Assembly (NCBI GenBank): GCA_964352905.1
Contig: CAYGTS010000076.1
Coordinates: 1 to 12,421 of the forward strand
Direction: 5' to 3'
DNA length: 12,421 bases
Origin: CAYGTS01 sp964352905
GTDB taxonomy: Bacteria; Pseudomonadota; Gammaproteobacteria; JAHCLG01
Shown in pieces: positions 6,562 to 12,421 of the stretch; within the stretch, counting starts at the first letter, position 1; every line of letters starts with the position of its first letter. The translations under genes and the position numbers were made by a program. The notes under the pieces were generated by a model. It worked only from the letters and a program-made list of their open reading frames with translations. It ran no database searches and was not told where the DNA came from.

Positions 6562-7365
6562 ATGAAAAATATCGCGTTTATTGGCGCAGGTAATATGGGT
6601 GGTAGTATCATTGGTGGCTTAATAAAGAATGGTTACCCTGCCAGTAAGATTTGGGCAACCAATAAAGATGTGCAAGTTTTGACTCAGCTTAAACAAGAGT
6701 TTCAAATTAACATTGGTCAAGAAAATGAGAGCGCTTGCCAGCAAGCTGATATTGTTGTGTTGTGTTTAAAGCCACAAATCATGCAAGAAGTTGTGCTTTC
6801 TTTGGCCGATCACATTAAAGAAAATGCGTTAATCATTTCGATTGCAACCGGGATCAGCTCTGAAAGCTTGCAAGCTTGGTTAGGGGCCAATAAAGCGATT
6901 GTGCGCTGCATGCCAAATACGCCAGCATTAATACAAGCGGGTGCGACAGGATTATATGCAAATAAGAGTGTTTCACAAGAGCAAAAAAATTTAGCCGAAT
7001 CTATTTTACGTGCAGTTGGAATTACCGTTTGGCTGGAAGACGAAGCGTTACTTGATGCCGTTACCGCCGTATCAGGTAGTGGGCCTGCTTATTTCTTTTT
7101 AATCATGGAAGCCATGCAAGACGTTGCGCAACAATTAGGCTTAGATGAAAAGAACGCTAAATTATTAATCTTGCAAACCTGTTTTGGTGCGGCAAAAATG
7201 GCGCTGGAGAGTCAAGCTGATTTACAAACCCTACGTAAAAGGGTAACCTCTCCAGGCGGTACCACAGAACAAGCGGTTGCTGTTCTAGAAAAAAATAAAA
7301 TCAGGACAATTTTTCAAGACGCTTTGCAAGCAGCACAAGATCGTGCTAAAGAGTTAGCCCAATAA
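6562..7365 (+). CDS. proC: Pyrroline-5-carboxylate reductase
   Basis: ProC reduces 1-pyrroline-5-carboxylate to L-proline with NAD(P)H. The 267-residue protein has the N-terminal dinucleotide fold motif GAGNMG (8-13), RCMPNTPA (115-122), VSGSGPAYFF (170-179), and the family signature VTSPGGTTEQA (228-238). The start at 6562 is preferred over an in-frame ATG 45 bases upstream. It puts the Rossmann strand MKNIAFIGAG at the N-terminus, as is normal, has AGAGGA at 6549-6554, and avoids overlap with yggS (stop at 6560, one base before). It sits in the conserved yggS-proC-yggT cluster. Nothing odd is seen. Confidence 0.97.
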   Translation: MKNIAFIGAGNMGGSIIGGLIKNGYPASKIWATNKDVQVLTQLKQEFQINIGQENESACQQADIVVLCLKPQIMQEVVLSLADHIKENALIISIATGISSESLQAWLGANKAIVRCMPNTPALIQAGATGLYANKSVSQEQKNLAESILRAVGITVWLEDEALLDAVTAVSGSGPAYFFLIMEAMQDVAQQLGLDEKNAKLLILQTCFGAAKMALESQADLQTLRKRVTSPGGTTEQAVAVLEKNKIRTIFQDALQAAQDRAKELAQ

Positions 7366-7382
7366 TTTTTAAGGAGATCAAG

Positions 7383-7964
7383 ATGGGGCTGGGTTGGCAA
7401 CAGGCATTTAGTTTTTTAGTTGAAACTATCTTCCTTATTTATATTCTCGCCGTTTTCTTACGCTTAGTTTTTCAAATTGTGCGGATTGATTTCTACAATC
7501 CACTAGCACAATTTATTATCAAAATTACCAATCCACTGCTAAAACCTTTACGAAAAATCATTCCGGGTTACTGGGGGGTTGATTTTGCGGCAGTGGTATT
7601 AATTATCCTATTAGAATTTATTAAAATTTTATTAATTTGCTTATTTGGCTTTGGGCTCTTTCCTAATATTATTGGTTGGATCACTTGGGCGATAGGTGAT
7701 TTACTCGCCTTTGTTCTACAGTTTTACTTTTTTGTCGTTTTAATCAGAGTCATCTTAAGCTGGGTAGCACCTCATCAGCATTCTTATTTTACAGCAATCG
7801 TTTATAAGATTAGTGATCCTGTCTTACGCCCTTTACGCAAAGTGCTACCACTCATGTCAGGGTTTGATTTTTCACCGCTGTTAATGGCCATTATTTTACA
7901 ATTTATAACGCTGTTAATTGCTTACCCCATCATCGCACAAGGGAAATTAATGGTTTTTTTGTAA
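7383..7964 (+). CDS. yggT: YggT family integral membrane protein
   Basis: This 193-residue inner-membrane protein has two tandem YGGT domains. The diagnostic repeat is NPLLKPLRKIIPGYWGVDF (50-68) and DPVLRPLRKVLPLMSGFDF (145-163), each preceded and followed by hydrophobic helices (about 10-33, 68-90, 105-128 and 165-185). The function of YggT is not well defined; homologues have been linked to osmotic or potassium stress and to cell-envelope or septum functions. AAGGAG at 7371-7376 precedes the start at 7383. It follows proC by 17 nt and precedes the first outer-membrane gene by 21 nt, so it is probably in the same transcript. Confidence 0.94.
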   Translation: MGLGWQQAFSFLVETIFLIYILAVFLRLVFQIVRIDFYNPLAQFIIKITNPLLKPLRKIIPGYWGVDFAAVVLIILLEFIKILLICLFGFGLFPNIIGWITWAIGDLLAFVLQFYFFVVLIRVILSWVAPHQHSYFTAIVYKISDPVLRPLRKVLPLMSGFDFSPLLMAIILQFITLLIAYPIIAQGKLMVFL

Positions 7965-7985
7965 CCGTAATAAAAGGAAAATGGA

Positions 7986-8681
7986 ATGAAAAAAATTATT
8001 TTGGCAGGATTAATGCTAAGCACAAGCTGTAGTTTTGCTGAACGCCTCTACGTTGGTGGGCAAGTTGGTTATAACTCTGTTAACCATAACTACCAACCAG
8101 AGTTCGTACAAGATACAACGATAACGGCAAATACGAATCATAACGGGACAGGGGTTACGGGCGGTATTTTTGGTGGTTATGGGCATTGTTTTGGTGATAA
8201 TGTTTACGGTGGTTTTGAACTTTATTATTTTGGCAATAATAATTCTAATAGTGAATTAATCAGCACTTCAATTGATACGAGTAATATTATCAGAACATTT
8301 TCAGCCAATCAAAAATTAAAATTTAGCTATGGTGCTGCCATTAAACCTGGTTATTATATTACTCAAGATATTTTAGTTTATGGCGCACTCGCTTTTGTGC
8401 GTAGTAAATTTAGCGGTAACTACGCTATTAATTATAGTAATGGCACAGCTACGTCGTTAGGCCCTTTTTCCCAATATGCGAGTGGTTGGGGCTTTGGTGG
8501 TGGTGCCGAAGTTAATTTAAGTCTTAACACCGGCATTCGTTTAGAATTTATTCACACACGCTATACGGATTATGGTATTAGTAATTTCCCTGATAGTGCT
8601 ATTTCAGCGCGTTTTAAACCAAACAGTAATCAAATTAATTTGGGTTTTGTGTATAGTTTTGGCGATGGATTTATCAGCTAA
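7986..8681 (+). CDS. Outer-membrane beta-barrel protein (opacity/OmpW-like), copy 1
   Basis: This 231-residue protein has a signal peptide (MKKIILAGLMLSTSCSFA, cleavage after about residue 18) and a mature part rich in alternating aromatic/Gly strands. It begins LYVGGQVGY and ends NLGFVYSFGDGFIS, as in small 8-strand porin-like barrels of the OMP_b-brl class. It is a paralogue of the next gene. Shared blocks are GGYGHC/VGYGFC, KPGYY.../RPGYF..., VYGALAFVRSKF/IYGILGWQRTKF, GGGAEVNL/GGGMQTNL, and EFIHTRY/EFAQTRY. A Cys in the GYGHC block is kept in both. About two thirds of its Asn codons are AAT (15 AAT, 7 AAC by hand count), as expected for the background. Likely role: surface structure or host contact; no specific function can be assigned. 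Confidence 0.88.
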   Translation: MKKIILAGLMLSTSCSFAERLYVGGQVGYNSVNHNYQPEFVQDTTITANTNHNGTGVTGGIFGGYGHCFGDNVYGGFELYYFGNNNSNSELISTSIDTSNIIRTFSANQKLKFSYGAAIKPGYYITQDILVYGALAFVRSKFSGNYAINYSNGTATSLGPFSQYASGWGFGGGAEVNLSLNTGIRLEFIHTRYTDYGISNFPDSAISARFKPNSNQINLGFVYSFGDGFIS

Positions 8682-8736
8682 CACTAAAATAATGTGGAAA
8701 TTTAATAAAAGAGCACTATTTTTGTACGGCATTTGT

Positions 8737-8767
8737 ATTTAAATGGCTAAATTTAAATAAATTTTTT
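8737..8767 (+). terminator. Weak AT-only stem followed by T-run after barrel gene 1
   Basis: ATTTAAAT at 8737-8744 and 8751-8758 can pair across a 6-base loop and is followed by six T at 8762-8767. The stem has no G-C pair, so termination would be weak. The position, between the first barrel gene and the promoter of the second, makes it plausible. Confidence 0.25.
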
Positions 8768-8777
8768 GCAAAAAGGT

Positions 8778-8807
8778 TTGAAGATTAAATTAAAGTTGTG
8801 GCATAAT
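8778..8807 (+). promoter_or_regulatory. Sigma70-type promoter of barrel gene 2
   Basis: TTGAAG (8778-8783) and CATAAT (8802-8807) are separated by 18 nt, with the -10 matching consensus at 5 of 6 positions. Transcription would start near 8814. It gives a leader of about 135 nt before the ATG at 8949. Confidence 0.6.
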
Positions 8808-8813
8808 ATGAAG

Positions 8814-8948
8814 GCTGCTGCGGTACTCCGTATGGTGTTCTGTAAACAGCATGTTCTTAGATGTTCGCAGGTAATGAGAGTAACTCCCCCTGATTCTGTG
8901 GGTAGCAGAACTGGGATTGTAAAACGTTAAAAGAGGAAGGGAACTAAT
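8814..8948 (+). other. Long structured 5' leader of barrel gene 2
   Basis: The leader is visibly richer in G+C than the AT-rich DNA before it. It contains several short inverted repeats: CGG-TACT-CCG (8821-8830), GCTG..CAGC (8814-8850), GAG-AGTAA-CTC near 8877-8887, and TTCTG/CAGAA (8894-8898 with 8906-8910) flanked by C-run and GGG. An AGAGGAAGGGA purine stretch just before the start is the ribosome site. It may stabilise the mRNA or allow post-transcriptional control. No known RNA family is recognised, and a tRNA does not fit. Confidence 0.4.
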
Positions 8949-9638
8949 ATGTTCAAGAAAATTGCATTATTTGGGGCTGCTGCCTGCTTCGCGGTTTCAA
9001 CTGCAGCAAGTGCAACAGGTTTATATGTCGGTGCCGGTGTTGGTTACCAAATCCTAAAACACGGTGTTACAGATACTGACGCTACTAGCTCAGCATCATT
9101 CTCACAGTTTGGTGATGGCGCTATCGGTACATTATTTGTTGGTTATGGCTTCTGCCTTAGCAACACTTTTTGGTTAGGCCTTGAGTTCAACGGTGAATTA
9201 GCTGGTACTAAATCAACAGCTACTTTTACTGATAGCGTTCTTGGCACTGACTCTATTCAAAACAAAGCCAAAGGTGGTTACGGTCTTAGTGTAAGACCTG
9301 GTTACTTCACTAGCCCACAAACTATGATCTACGGTATTTTAGGATGGCAACGTACTAAGTTTGAAACAAACGAAGACTTAAACGGTGTGAACGTATTTTC
9401 TAGCAGCAACTGGAAAAATGGTTTCCGTTACGGCGGTGGTATGCAAACTAACTTAACTAACCAATTAAGCCTTCGTGCTGAGTTTGCTCAAACACGTTAC
9501 AAAACTAGAAACTTCACAATGGCTGCTGGTGACACTTTAAGTGTTAAAAACCAAACTAGCCAAGTAATCGTTAGTGCTGTTTGGACTTTCGGTGACGTTG
9601 CTAACTTAGGTAACGCTTTAGGTAACTTAACTGCTTAA
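8949..9638 (+). CDS. Major outer-membrane beta-barrel protein (opacity/OmpW-like), copy 2
   Basis: This 229-residue protein has a clear signal peptide (MFKKIALFGAAACFAVSTAASA, cleavage after about residue 22) and a mature small barrel beginning GLYVGAGVGY. It is paralogous to the preceding gene along its length. The barrel appears to end at SAVWTFG near residue 215 and is followed by a short tail (DVANLGNALGNLTA), so the protein does not finish with the usual C-terminal Phe; this may affect assembly or mark a surface or periplasmic extension. Codon use is unlike its neighbours: 14 of 15 Asn codons are AAC, and GGT, CGT, ACT and TAC dominate, the pattern of very highly expressed genes. It has its own promoter, a long leader and a strong terminator, so it is a monocistronic and probably abundant surface protein. 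Confidence 0.9.
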   Translation: MFKKIALFGAAACFAVSTAASATGLYVGAGVGYQILKHGVTDTDATSSASFSQFGDGAIGTLFVGYGFCLSNTFWLGLEFNGELAGTKSTATFTDSVLGTDSIQNKAKGGYGLSVRPGYFTSPQTMIYGILGWQRTKFETNEDLNGVNVFSSSNWKNGFRYGGGMQTNLTNQLSLRAEFAQTRYKTRNFTMAAGDTLSVKNQTSQVIVSAVWTFGDVANLGNALGNLTA

Positions 9639-9672
9639 TTTTTTAAGTAGATTACTTTAGGCTAAAGATAAG

Positions 9673-9703
9673 AAACCCGCTCCATTTATGGTGCGGGTTT
9701 TTT
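9673..9703 (+). terminator. Rho-independent terminator of barrel gene 2
   Basis: AAACCCGC (9673-9680) pairs with GCGGGTTT (9693-9700), and CCAT/ATGG extends the stem past one T-T mismatch to leave a two-base loop. The T-run continues to 9703. It lies 35 nt after the stop codon and is the strongest terminator in the window. Confidence 0.9.
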
Positions 9704-9742
9704 ATTTGTATGCTACGCTAATTCGTCTCGTTTAAATTTGTA

Positions 9743-9887
9743 TAGGACTTACGATAAACGTCGTCTTTTTGGCTGTAGCTTTGTTGCAAATCTTTTTCGC
9801 ATCCTCATTTATTCGCTTATAAACTGCGGTGCTCACTCGATTTGCGCCTCGCCACAGCACAAAAATACTCGTTTTTCGTAAGTCCTA
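9743..9887. mobile_element. Complete 145-bp MITE, family B, with 6-bp target duplication
   Basis: The ends are TAGGACTTACGATAAACG (9743-9760) and, inverted, CGTTTTTCGTAAGTCCTA (9870-9887), matching at 17 of 18 positions. Further imperfect complementarity continues inward: TTTTTGGCTGTAGC..GCAAAT pairs with ATTTGCGCC..CACAGCACAAAAA. The element is flanked exactly on both sides by TTTGTA (9737-9742 and 9888-9893), a perfect 6-bp direct repeat taken as the target duplication. There is no internal gene, so mobility would depend on a transposase elsewhere with the same ends. It was inserted between the terminator of the barrel gene and gdhA. A 52-bp arm of the same family is at 4214-4265. Confidence 0.88.
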
Positions 9888-9922
9888 TTTGTATTAAGAA
9901 CCGTAGCAATCAAGGAAGATGT

Positions 9923-11218
9923 ATGAGTGACAACATTTTTAATGATGCGATTTCACGTTTAGATGAAGCTTTTAACTATGCCAAAATTGATCCAGAAGCT
10001 TTAGAACGATTGAAATATCCCAAAGCAACGCTTGAAGTATCAATTCCGATCCGCATGGATAATGGTAGCTTAAAAATATTCACAGGCTATCGTGTGCATC
10101 ATGATGATACGCGTGGCCCAACTAAAGGCGGTATTCGCTTCCATCCATCGGTATCACTGAATGAAGTTAAAGCATTAGCTCTGTGGATGACTTTTAAATG
10201 TGCCGCCGTTAATATTCCCTATGGTGGTGCAAAAGGTGGTGTTATTGTTAATCCCAAACAATTATCAAGGTTAGAATTAGAACGTTTAAGTCGTGGTTAT
10301 ATTGCTCATATAGTTGATTTTATTGGCCCTGATCGTGATATTCCCGCACCTGATATGTATACCAATGCCATGATCATGGGTTGGATGATGGATGAATATT
10401 CCAAAATCATGCGCAAGCGCACCCCTGCGGTAATAACTGGCAAACCCATTCCTTTAGGCGGTAGTTTAGGGCGTGAAGATGCGACTGGCCGAGGAGCATT
10501 TTATTGCATTCGAGAATTAGCCCAACGCCAAAAATTCGATCCATCACAAACAACCGTGGCAATACAAGGTTTTGGTAATGCAGGACAAGTCATTGCAAAT
10601 TTACTTTATCAAGATGGTTACAAAATTGTTGCCGTGAGCGATTCAAAAGGGGGTATTTACCGAAAAGATGGCTTTGATGTGCCAAGCTTAATCCAGCATA
10701 AAAATGCAACACGCCAAATCAAAGCGGTTTATTGCGAAGGATCGGTATGCGAAGAAGTGGCGGCGGATTATATTTCTAATGCAGAATTACTGGAATTAGC
10801 TGTTGATATTATTATCCCAGCAGCATTGGAAAATCAAATTACTGAGAAAAATGCAGATCAAATAAAAGCGCATACTATCGTAGAAATTGCTAATGGGCCT
10901 GTTACACCGACCGCAGATCAAATTTTAAGAGATAAAAATAAACTGGTTGTACCTGATATCCTTGCCAACGCGGGCGGTGTTACGGTAAGTTACTTTGAAT
11001 GGGTGCAAAATAAAATGGGCTATTATTGGGATCTTAATGAAATTCATGAAAGATTATATGCTACTATGGCAACGGAATTCAGCGAGATTTATAATTTAAT
11101 GCAAACGCAGCAATGTAGCATGCGTACGGCAGCGTATATACAAGCCCTGAATCGCATTGGCACAGCGATTACTGCGCAAGGCACCTACAATTATTTTGCA
11201 GAGAGTGAAGGCGGTTAA
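9923..11218 (+). CDS. gdhA: Glutamate dehydrogenase (Glu/Leu/Phe/Val dehydrogenase family)
   Basis: The enzyme interconverts L-glutamate and 2-oxoglutarate plus ammonia with NAD(P). From the start at 9923 it has 431 residues. The substrate domain shows GYRVHHDDTRGPTKGGIRF with K68, K92 (TFKCA), GGAKGG with catalytic K104 (101-106), and catalytic D144 in PAPDMYTN. The nucleotide domain has VAIQGFGNAGQ (212-222), and then PAALENQIT, EIANGPVTP and LANAGGVTVSYFEW. Cofactor choice is not certain, though an acidic residue after the second strand (AVSD) suggests NAD. An in-frame ATG 81 bases upstream lies inside the MITE and encodes unrelated residues. The chosen ATG has AAGGA at 9912-9916 and a normal family N-terminus. 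It is followed after 4 nt by a small unknown gene. Confidence 0.95.
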   Translation: MSDNIFNDAISRLDEAFNYAKIDPEALERLKYPKATLEVSIPIRMDNGSLKIFTGYRVHHDDTRGPTKGGIRFHPSVSLNEVKALALWMTFKCAAVNIPYGGAKGGVIVNPKQLSRLELERLSRGYIAHIVDFIGPDRDIPAPDMYTNAMIMGWMMDEYSKIMRKRTPAVITGKPIPLGGSLGREDATGRGAFYCIRELAQRQKFDPSQTTVAIQGFGNAGQVIANLLYQDGYKIVAVSDSKGGIYRKDGFDVPSLIQHKNATRQIKAVYCEGSVCEEVAADYISNAELLELAVDIIIPAALENQITEKNADQIKAHTIVEIANGPVTPTADQILRDKNKLVVPDILANAGGVTVSYFEWVQNKMGYYWDLNEIHERLYATMATEFSEIYNLMQTQQCSMRTAAYIQALNRIGTAITAQGTYNYFAESEGG

Positions 11219-11222
11219 TTAA

Positions 11223-11570
11223 ATGAACTGGAAAAAAAAGTTAGAAGAGATCACCGGTAATAAACCAGTCAGCAAACAAACCATGGGTGATATGCTCAAT
11301 AAATTTAAAAGCATGCTTAACCCGGATCAAGCCAGTGATGCAGAGGTAAAAAAAGCGGTTGCAAAAACCAATAGTATTGCCGATCTTGATGACTTGATCG
11401 AAGAGTTTACGGCAAAAATACAAATTTTTATTGATGCCAAAAAAACTGAAATTGAAATTTTGGAAAGCTTTAAAACCGAAATAGGCCAACTAAAACAAGC
11501 AACCCATCAAATTGTAAAGCAATATGTTGATGATACACCGCTCGGTGAAGAAGATAATGAGCTAAAGTAG
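11223..11570 (+). CDS. Small helical, charged protein of unknown function
   Basis: I do not recognise this 115-residue protein. It is cytosolic by appearance, with no signal peptide or membrane segment, and is rich in Lys, Glu, Asp and Ile. Residues about 50-100 (SIADLDDLIEEFTAK through FKTEIGQLKQATHQIV) have regular hydrophobic spacing that suggests an amphipathic helix or coiled coil. The first part carries KKLEEITG and MGDMLNKFKSML. The C-terminus is acidic (DDTPLGEEDNELK). The start follows the gdhA stop by 4 nt and the GAAGGCGG ribosome site lies within the end of gdhA, so it is translationally linked to gdhA. Codon use looks like its neighbours. It could be an accessory of glutamate dehydrogenase or merely co-transcribed. 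Confidence 0.8.
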   Translation: MNWKKKLEEITGNKPVSKQTMGDMLNKFKSMLNPDQASDAEVKKAVAKTNSIADLDDLIEEFTAKIQIFIDAKKTEIEILESFKTEIGQLKQATHQIVKQYVDDTPLGEEDNELK

Positions 11571-11599
11571 TTCAGGATTTTAGCGAGTACCGGTATAAT
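11571..11599 (+). promoter_or_regulatory. Promoter of the OmpA-like lipoprotein gene
   Basis: A perfect TATAAT lies at 11594-11599, with a poor -35 (TTCAGG, 11571-11576) 17 nt upstream. It falls in the 69-nt gap between the small unknown gene and the lipoprotein gene and would give a leader of about 33 nt ending in a GGGGGA ribosome site (11631-11636). Confidence 0.5.
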
Positions 11600-11639
11600 C
11601 ACGAAAAAGGCCAACTTTAATGGCTCTCTCGGGGGAAAT

Positions 11640-12365
11640 ATGTATCTAAAAGCAACCATTCGTGCCATTTTCATGATTATCGTGTTAATCATAGCTGGAT
11701 GTGCCGAACCCCTAACCCCTAACCCTAAAATTGTTTACCCTGTGCCAAGACACTATCGTGATGCCTGGCAATCCAGTGGCTATCAATATGCTAGGCCCAC
11801 TTCCGTTTTGCAGACACCGCCAGGAACCCTGCTGAGCTATGCTTCCGGTGGTAAACTGAATTCACCACGCGCATTAATTGCAAGGATCCAAAATCGCGGT
11901 GCACAAGTTCTACAAATTGGCGATACGATTTCCATACTCATTCCATCTGATAAACTATTCGCACCATCAGAAGATCTTTTCAAACATGAGGTTTATTCAG
12001 ATTTTCATCCCACTTTAAATTTAATTGCGAAGCTGCTTAACCTTTATGGCAATTCAGCCGTTAAAATTGCAGCAAGCCTTGATGATGTGCAGAACAGACC
12101 GCGCAGCTATTTGTTGGCGAAACGCCAAGCTAACCGTGTTGCGTCTTATCTTTACAAGCAAGGTGTGAGTGCATGGCGCCTATACCCGTTATCATACGGC
12201 CCGGATAATCTGCTTGCCACGAATCGTACGGTTTTGGGAAGTTATTATAACCGTGTTATTGAAATCACTTTCAACCCTTATGTAACGCCAGCCGATTGCT
12301 GTTCACACATCGCGCACTTTATCGCGAAGAAACAGCCGTGGCAGTTTTGGGGATTACCTTACTAA
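11640..12365 (+). CDS. OmpA-domain lipoprotein, possibly IcmN/DotK-like
   Basis: This is a 241-residue lipoprotein. A short Lys/Arg-bearing hydrophobic signal leads to the lipobox IAGC (C21); residue 22 is Ala, so outer-membrane sorting is expected. Residues 22-85 are Pro/Tyr-rich linker. Residues about 88-212 resemble the OmpA C-terminal peptidoglycan-binding fold (QIGDTISILIPSDKLF, TLNLIAKLL, LAKRQANRVASYLYKQGV, YYNRVIEITF). In this fold an Asp and an Arg bind diaminopimelate. The Asp is present (D148), but the Arg position in L-A-K-R-Q-A aligns with Q163, with Arg one residue earlier, so binding may be altered. A 29-residue tail ends KKQPWQFWGLPY with a Cys pair (C220-C221). IcmN/DotK, an outer-membrane lipoprotein of Dot/Icm type IVB secretion, is the family I would test first; a general OmpA-like lipoprotein is the alternative. 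Confidence 0.88.
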   Translation: MYLKATIRAIFMIIVLIIAGCAEPLTPNPKIVYPVPRHYRDAWQSSGYQYARPTSVLQTPPGTLLSYASGGKLNSPRALIARIQNRGAQVLQIGDTISILIPSDKLFAPSEDLFKHEVYSDFHPTLNLIAKLLNLYGNSAVKIAASLDDVQNRPRSYLLAKRQANRVASYLYKQGVSAWRLYPLSYGPDNLLATNRTVLGSYYNRVIEITFNPYVTPADCCSHIAHFIAKKQPWQFWGLPY

Positions 12366-12390
12366 CTACCAGTAATTCCCGGCGAGATGT

Positions 12391-12419
12391 TGAATAACTC
12401 AAGAACGGTCAGATTTGAG
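12391..12419 (-). repeat. Partial family A repeat at the window edge
   Basis: TGAAT....C followed by AAGAACG.TCAGATTTG matches the reverse complement of 4101-4127 in the complete family A element at 22 of 27 positions. The copy runs off the end of the window, so its full extent and any target duplication cannot be judged. It begins 25 nt after the lipoprotein stop. Confidence 0.6.
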
Positions 12420-12421
12420 GC

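Noticed and set aside
8814..8948. tRNA or other known structural RNA in the leader before barrel gene 2
   Set aside because: A GTTCGCAGG-like stretch drew attention, but there is no cloverleaf, acceptor stem or CCA, so it is better described as an mRNA leader.
9842..9922. 27-residue N-terminal extension of glutamate dehydrogenase from an upstream in-frame ATG
   Set aside because: The extension lies mostly inside the MITE and encodes residues unlike the family; the ATG at 9923 has a good ribosome site and normal N-terminus.
1..12421. CRISPR array, toxin-antitoxin, phage or defence island
   Set aside because: No regularly spaced repeats, integrase, phage or nuclease/methylase genes are present; the repeats are dispersed MITE-type elements and the genes are mainly housekeeping.

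Overview
The window is AT-rich gammaproteobacterial chromosome, most likely from a host-associated member of the Legionellales/Coxiella-like group. The support is the gammaproteobacterial gene orders yqgE-ruvX-pyrB-pyrC' and yggS-proC-yggT, ATP-type pckA and a short bacterial glutamate dehydrogenase. An OmpA-like lipoprotein at the right end recalls IcmN/DotK of Dot/Icm secretion systems, but that name is only a suggestion. Apart from repeats, the genes are mostly conserved housekeeping genes; I do not see an obviously new defence or biosynthetic system.

Left region (1-3904, minus strand): a compact operon reads right to left as yqgE, ruvX, pyrB, pyrC' and a hotdog thioesterase. Three of the four junctions overlap (1, 14 and 4 nt) and the fourth has a 9-nt gap. 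The dihydroorotase homologue has lost its metal ligands, so it is probably the structural partner of aspartate transcarbamoylase, as in Pseudomonas. The pyrR gene that usually sits between ruvX and pyrB in that group is absent. The thioesterase ends inside a fragment of a mobile repeat.

Region 3905-4311 (407 nt) contains no gene. It holds a 22-bp near-palindrome upstream of yqgE, a complete 176-bp MITE-like element (family A, 7/8-matching 8-bp target duplication), a 52-bp solo arm of a second repeat family (family B), and the pckA start region.

Middle region (4312-8681, plus strand): pckA, yggS (TTG start), proC, yggT and a small outer-membrane barrel protein follow each other with 2, 1, 17 and 21 nt gaps and probably form one transcription unit. 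A paralogous barrel protein follows at 8949 with its own promoter, a leader of about 135 nt, codon use typical of high expression, and a strong terminator at 9673-9703.

Right region (9704-12421): a complete 145-bp family B MITE with a perfect 6-bp target duplication lies just upstream of gdhA. Then come gdhA, a small acidic helical protein of unknown function, and the OmpA-like lipoprotein with its own promoter. The window ends inside another family A copy.

Taken together the genes cover pyrimidine synthesis (pyrB/pyrC'), proline synthesis and PLP homeostasis (proC/yggS), and entry of amino acids into central metabolism and gluconeogenesis (gdhA, pckA). The most informative unexplained structure is the set of two small repeat families occupying nearly every intergenic gap, including one family whose arm precedes both pckA and gdhA.
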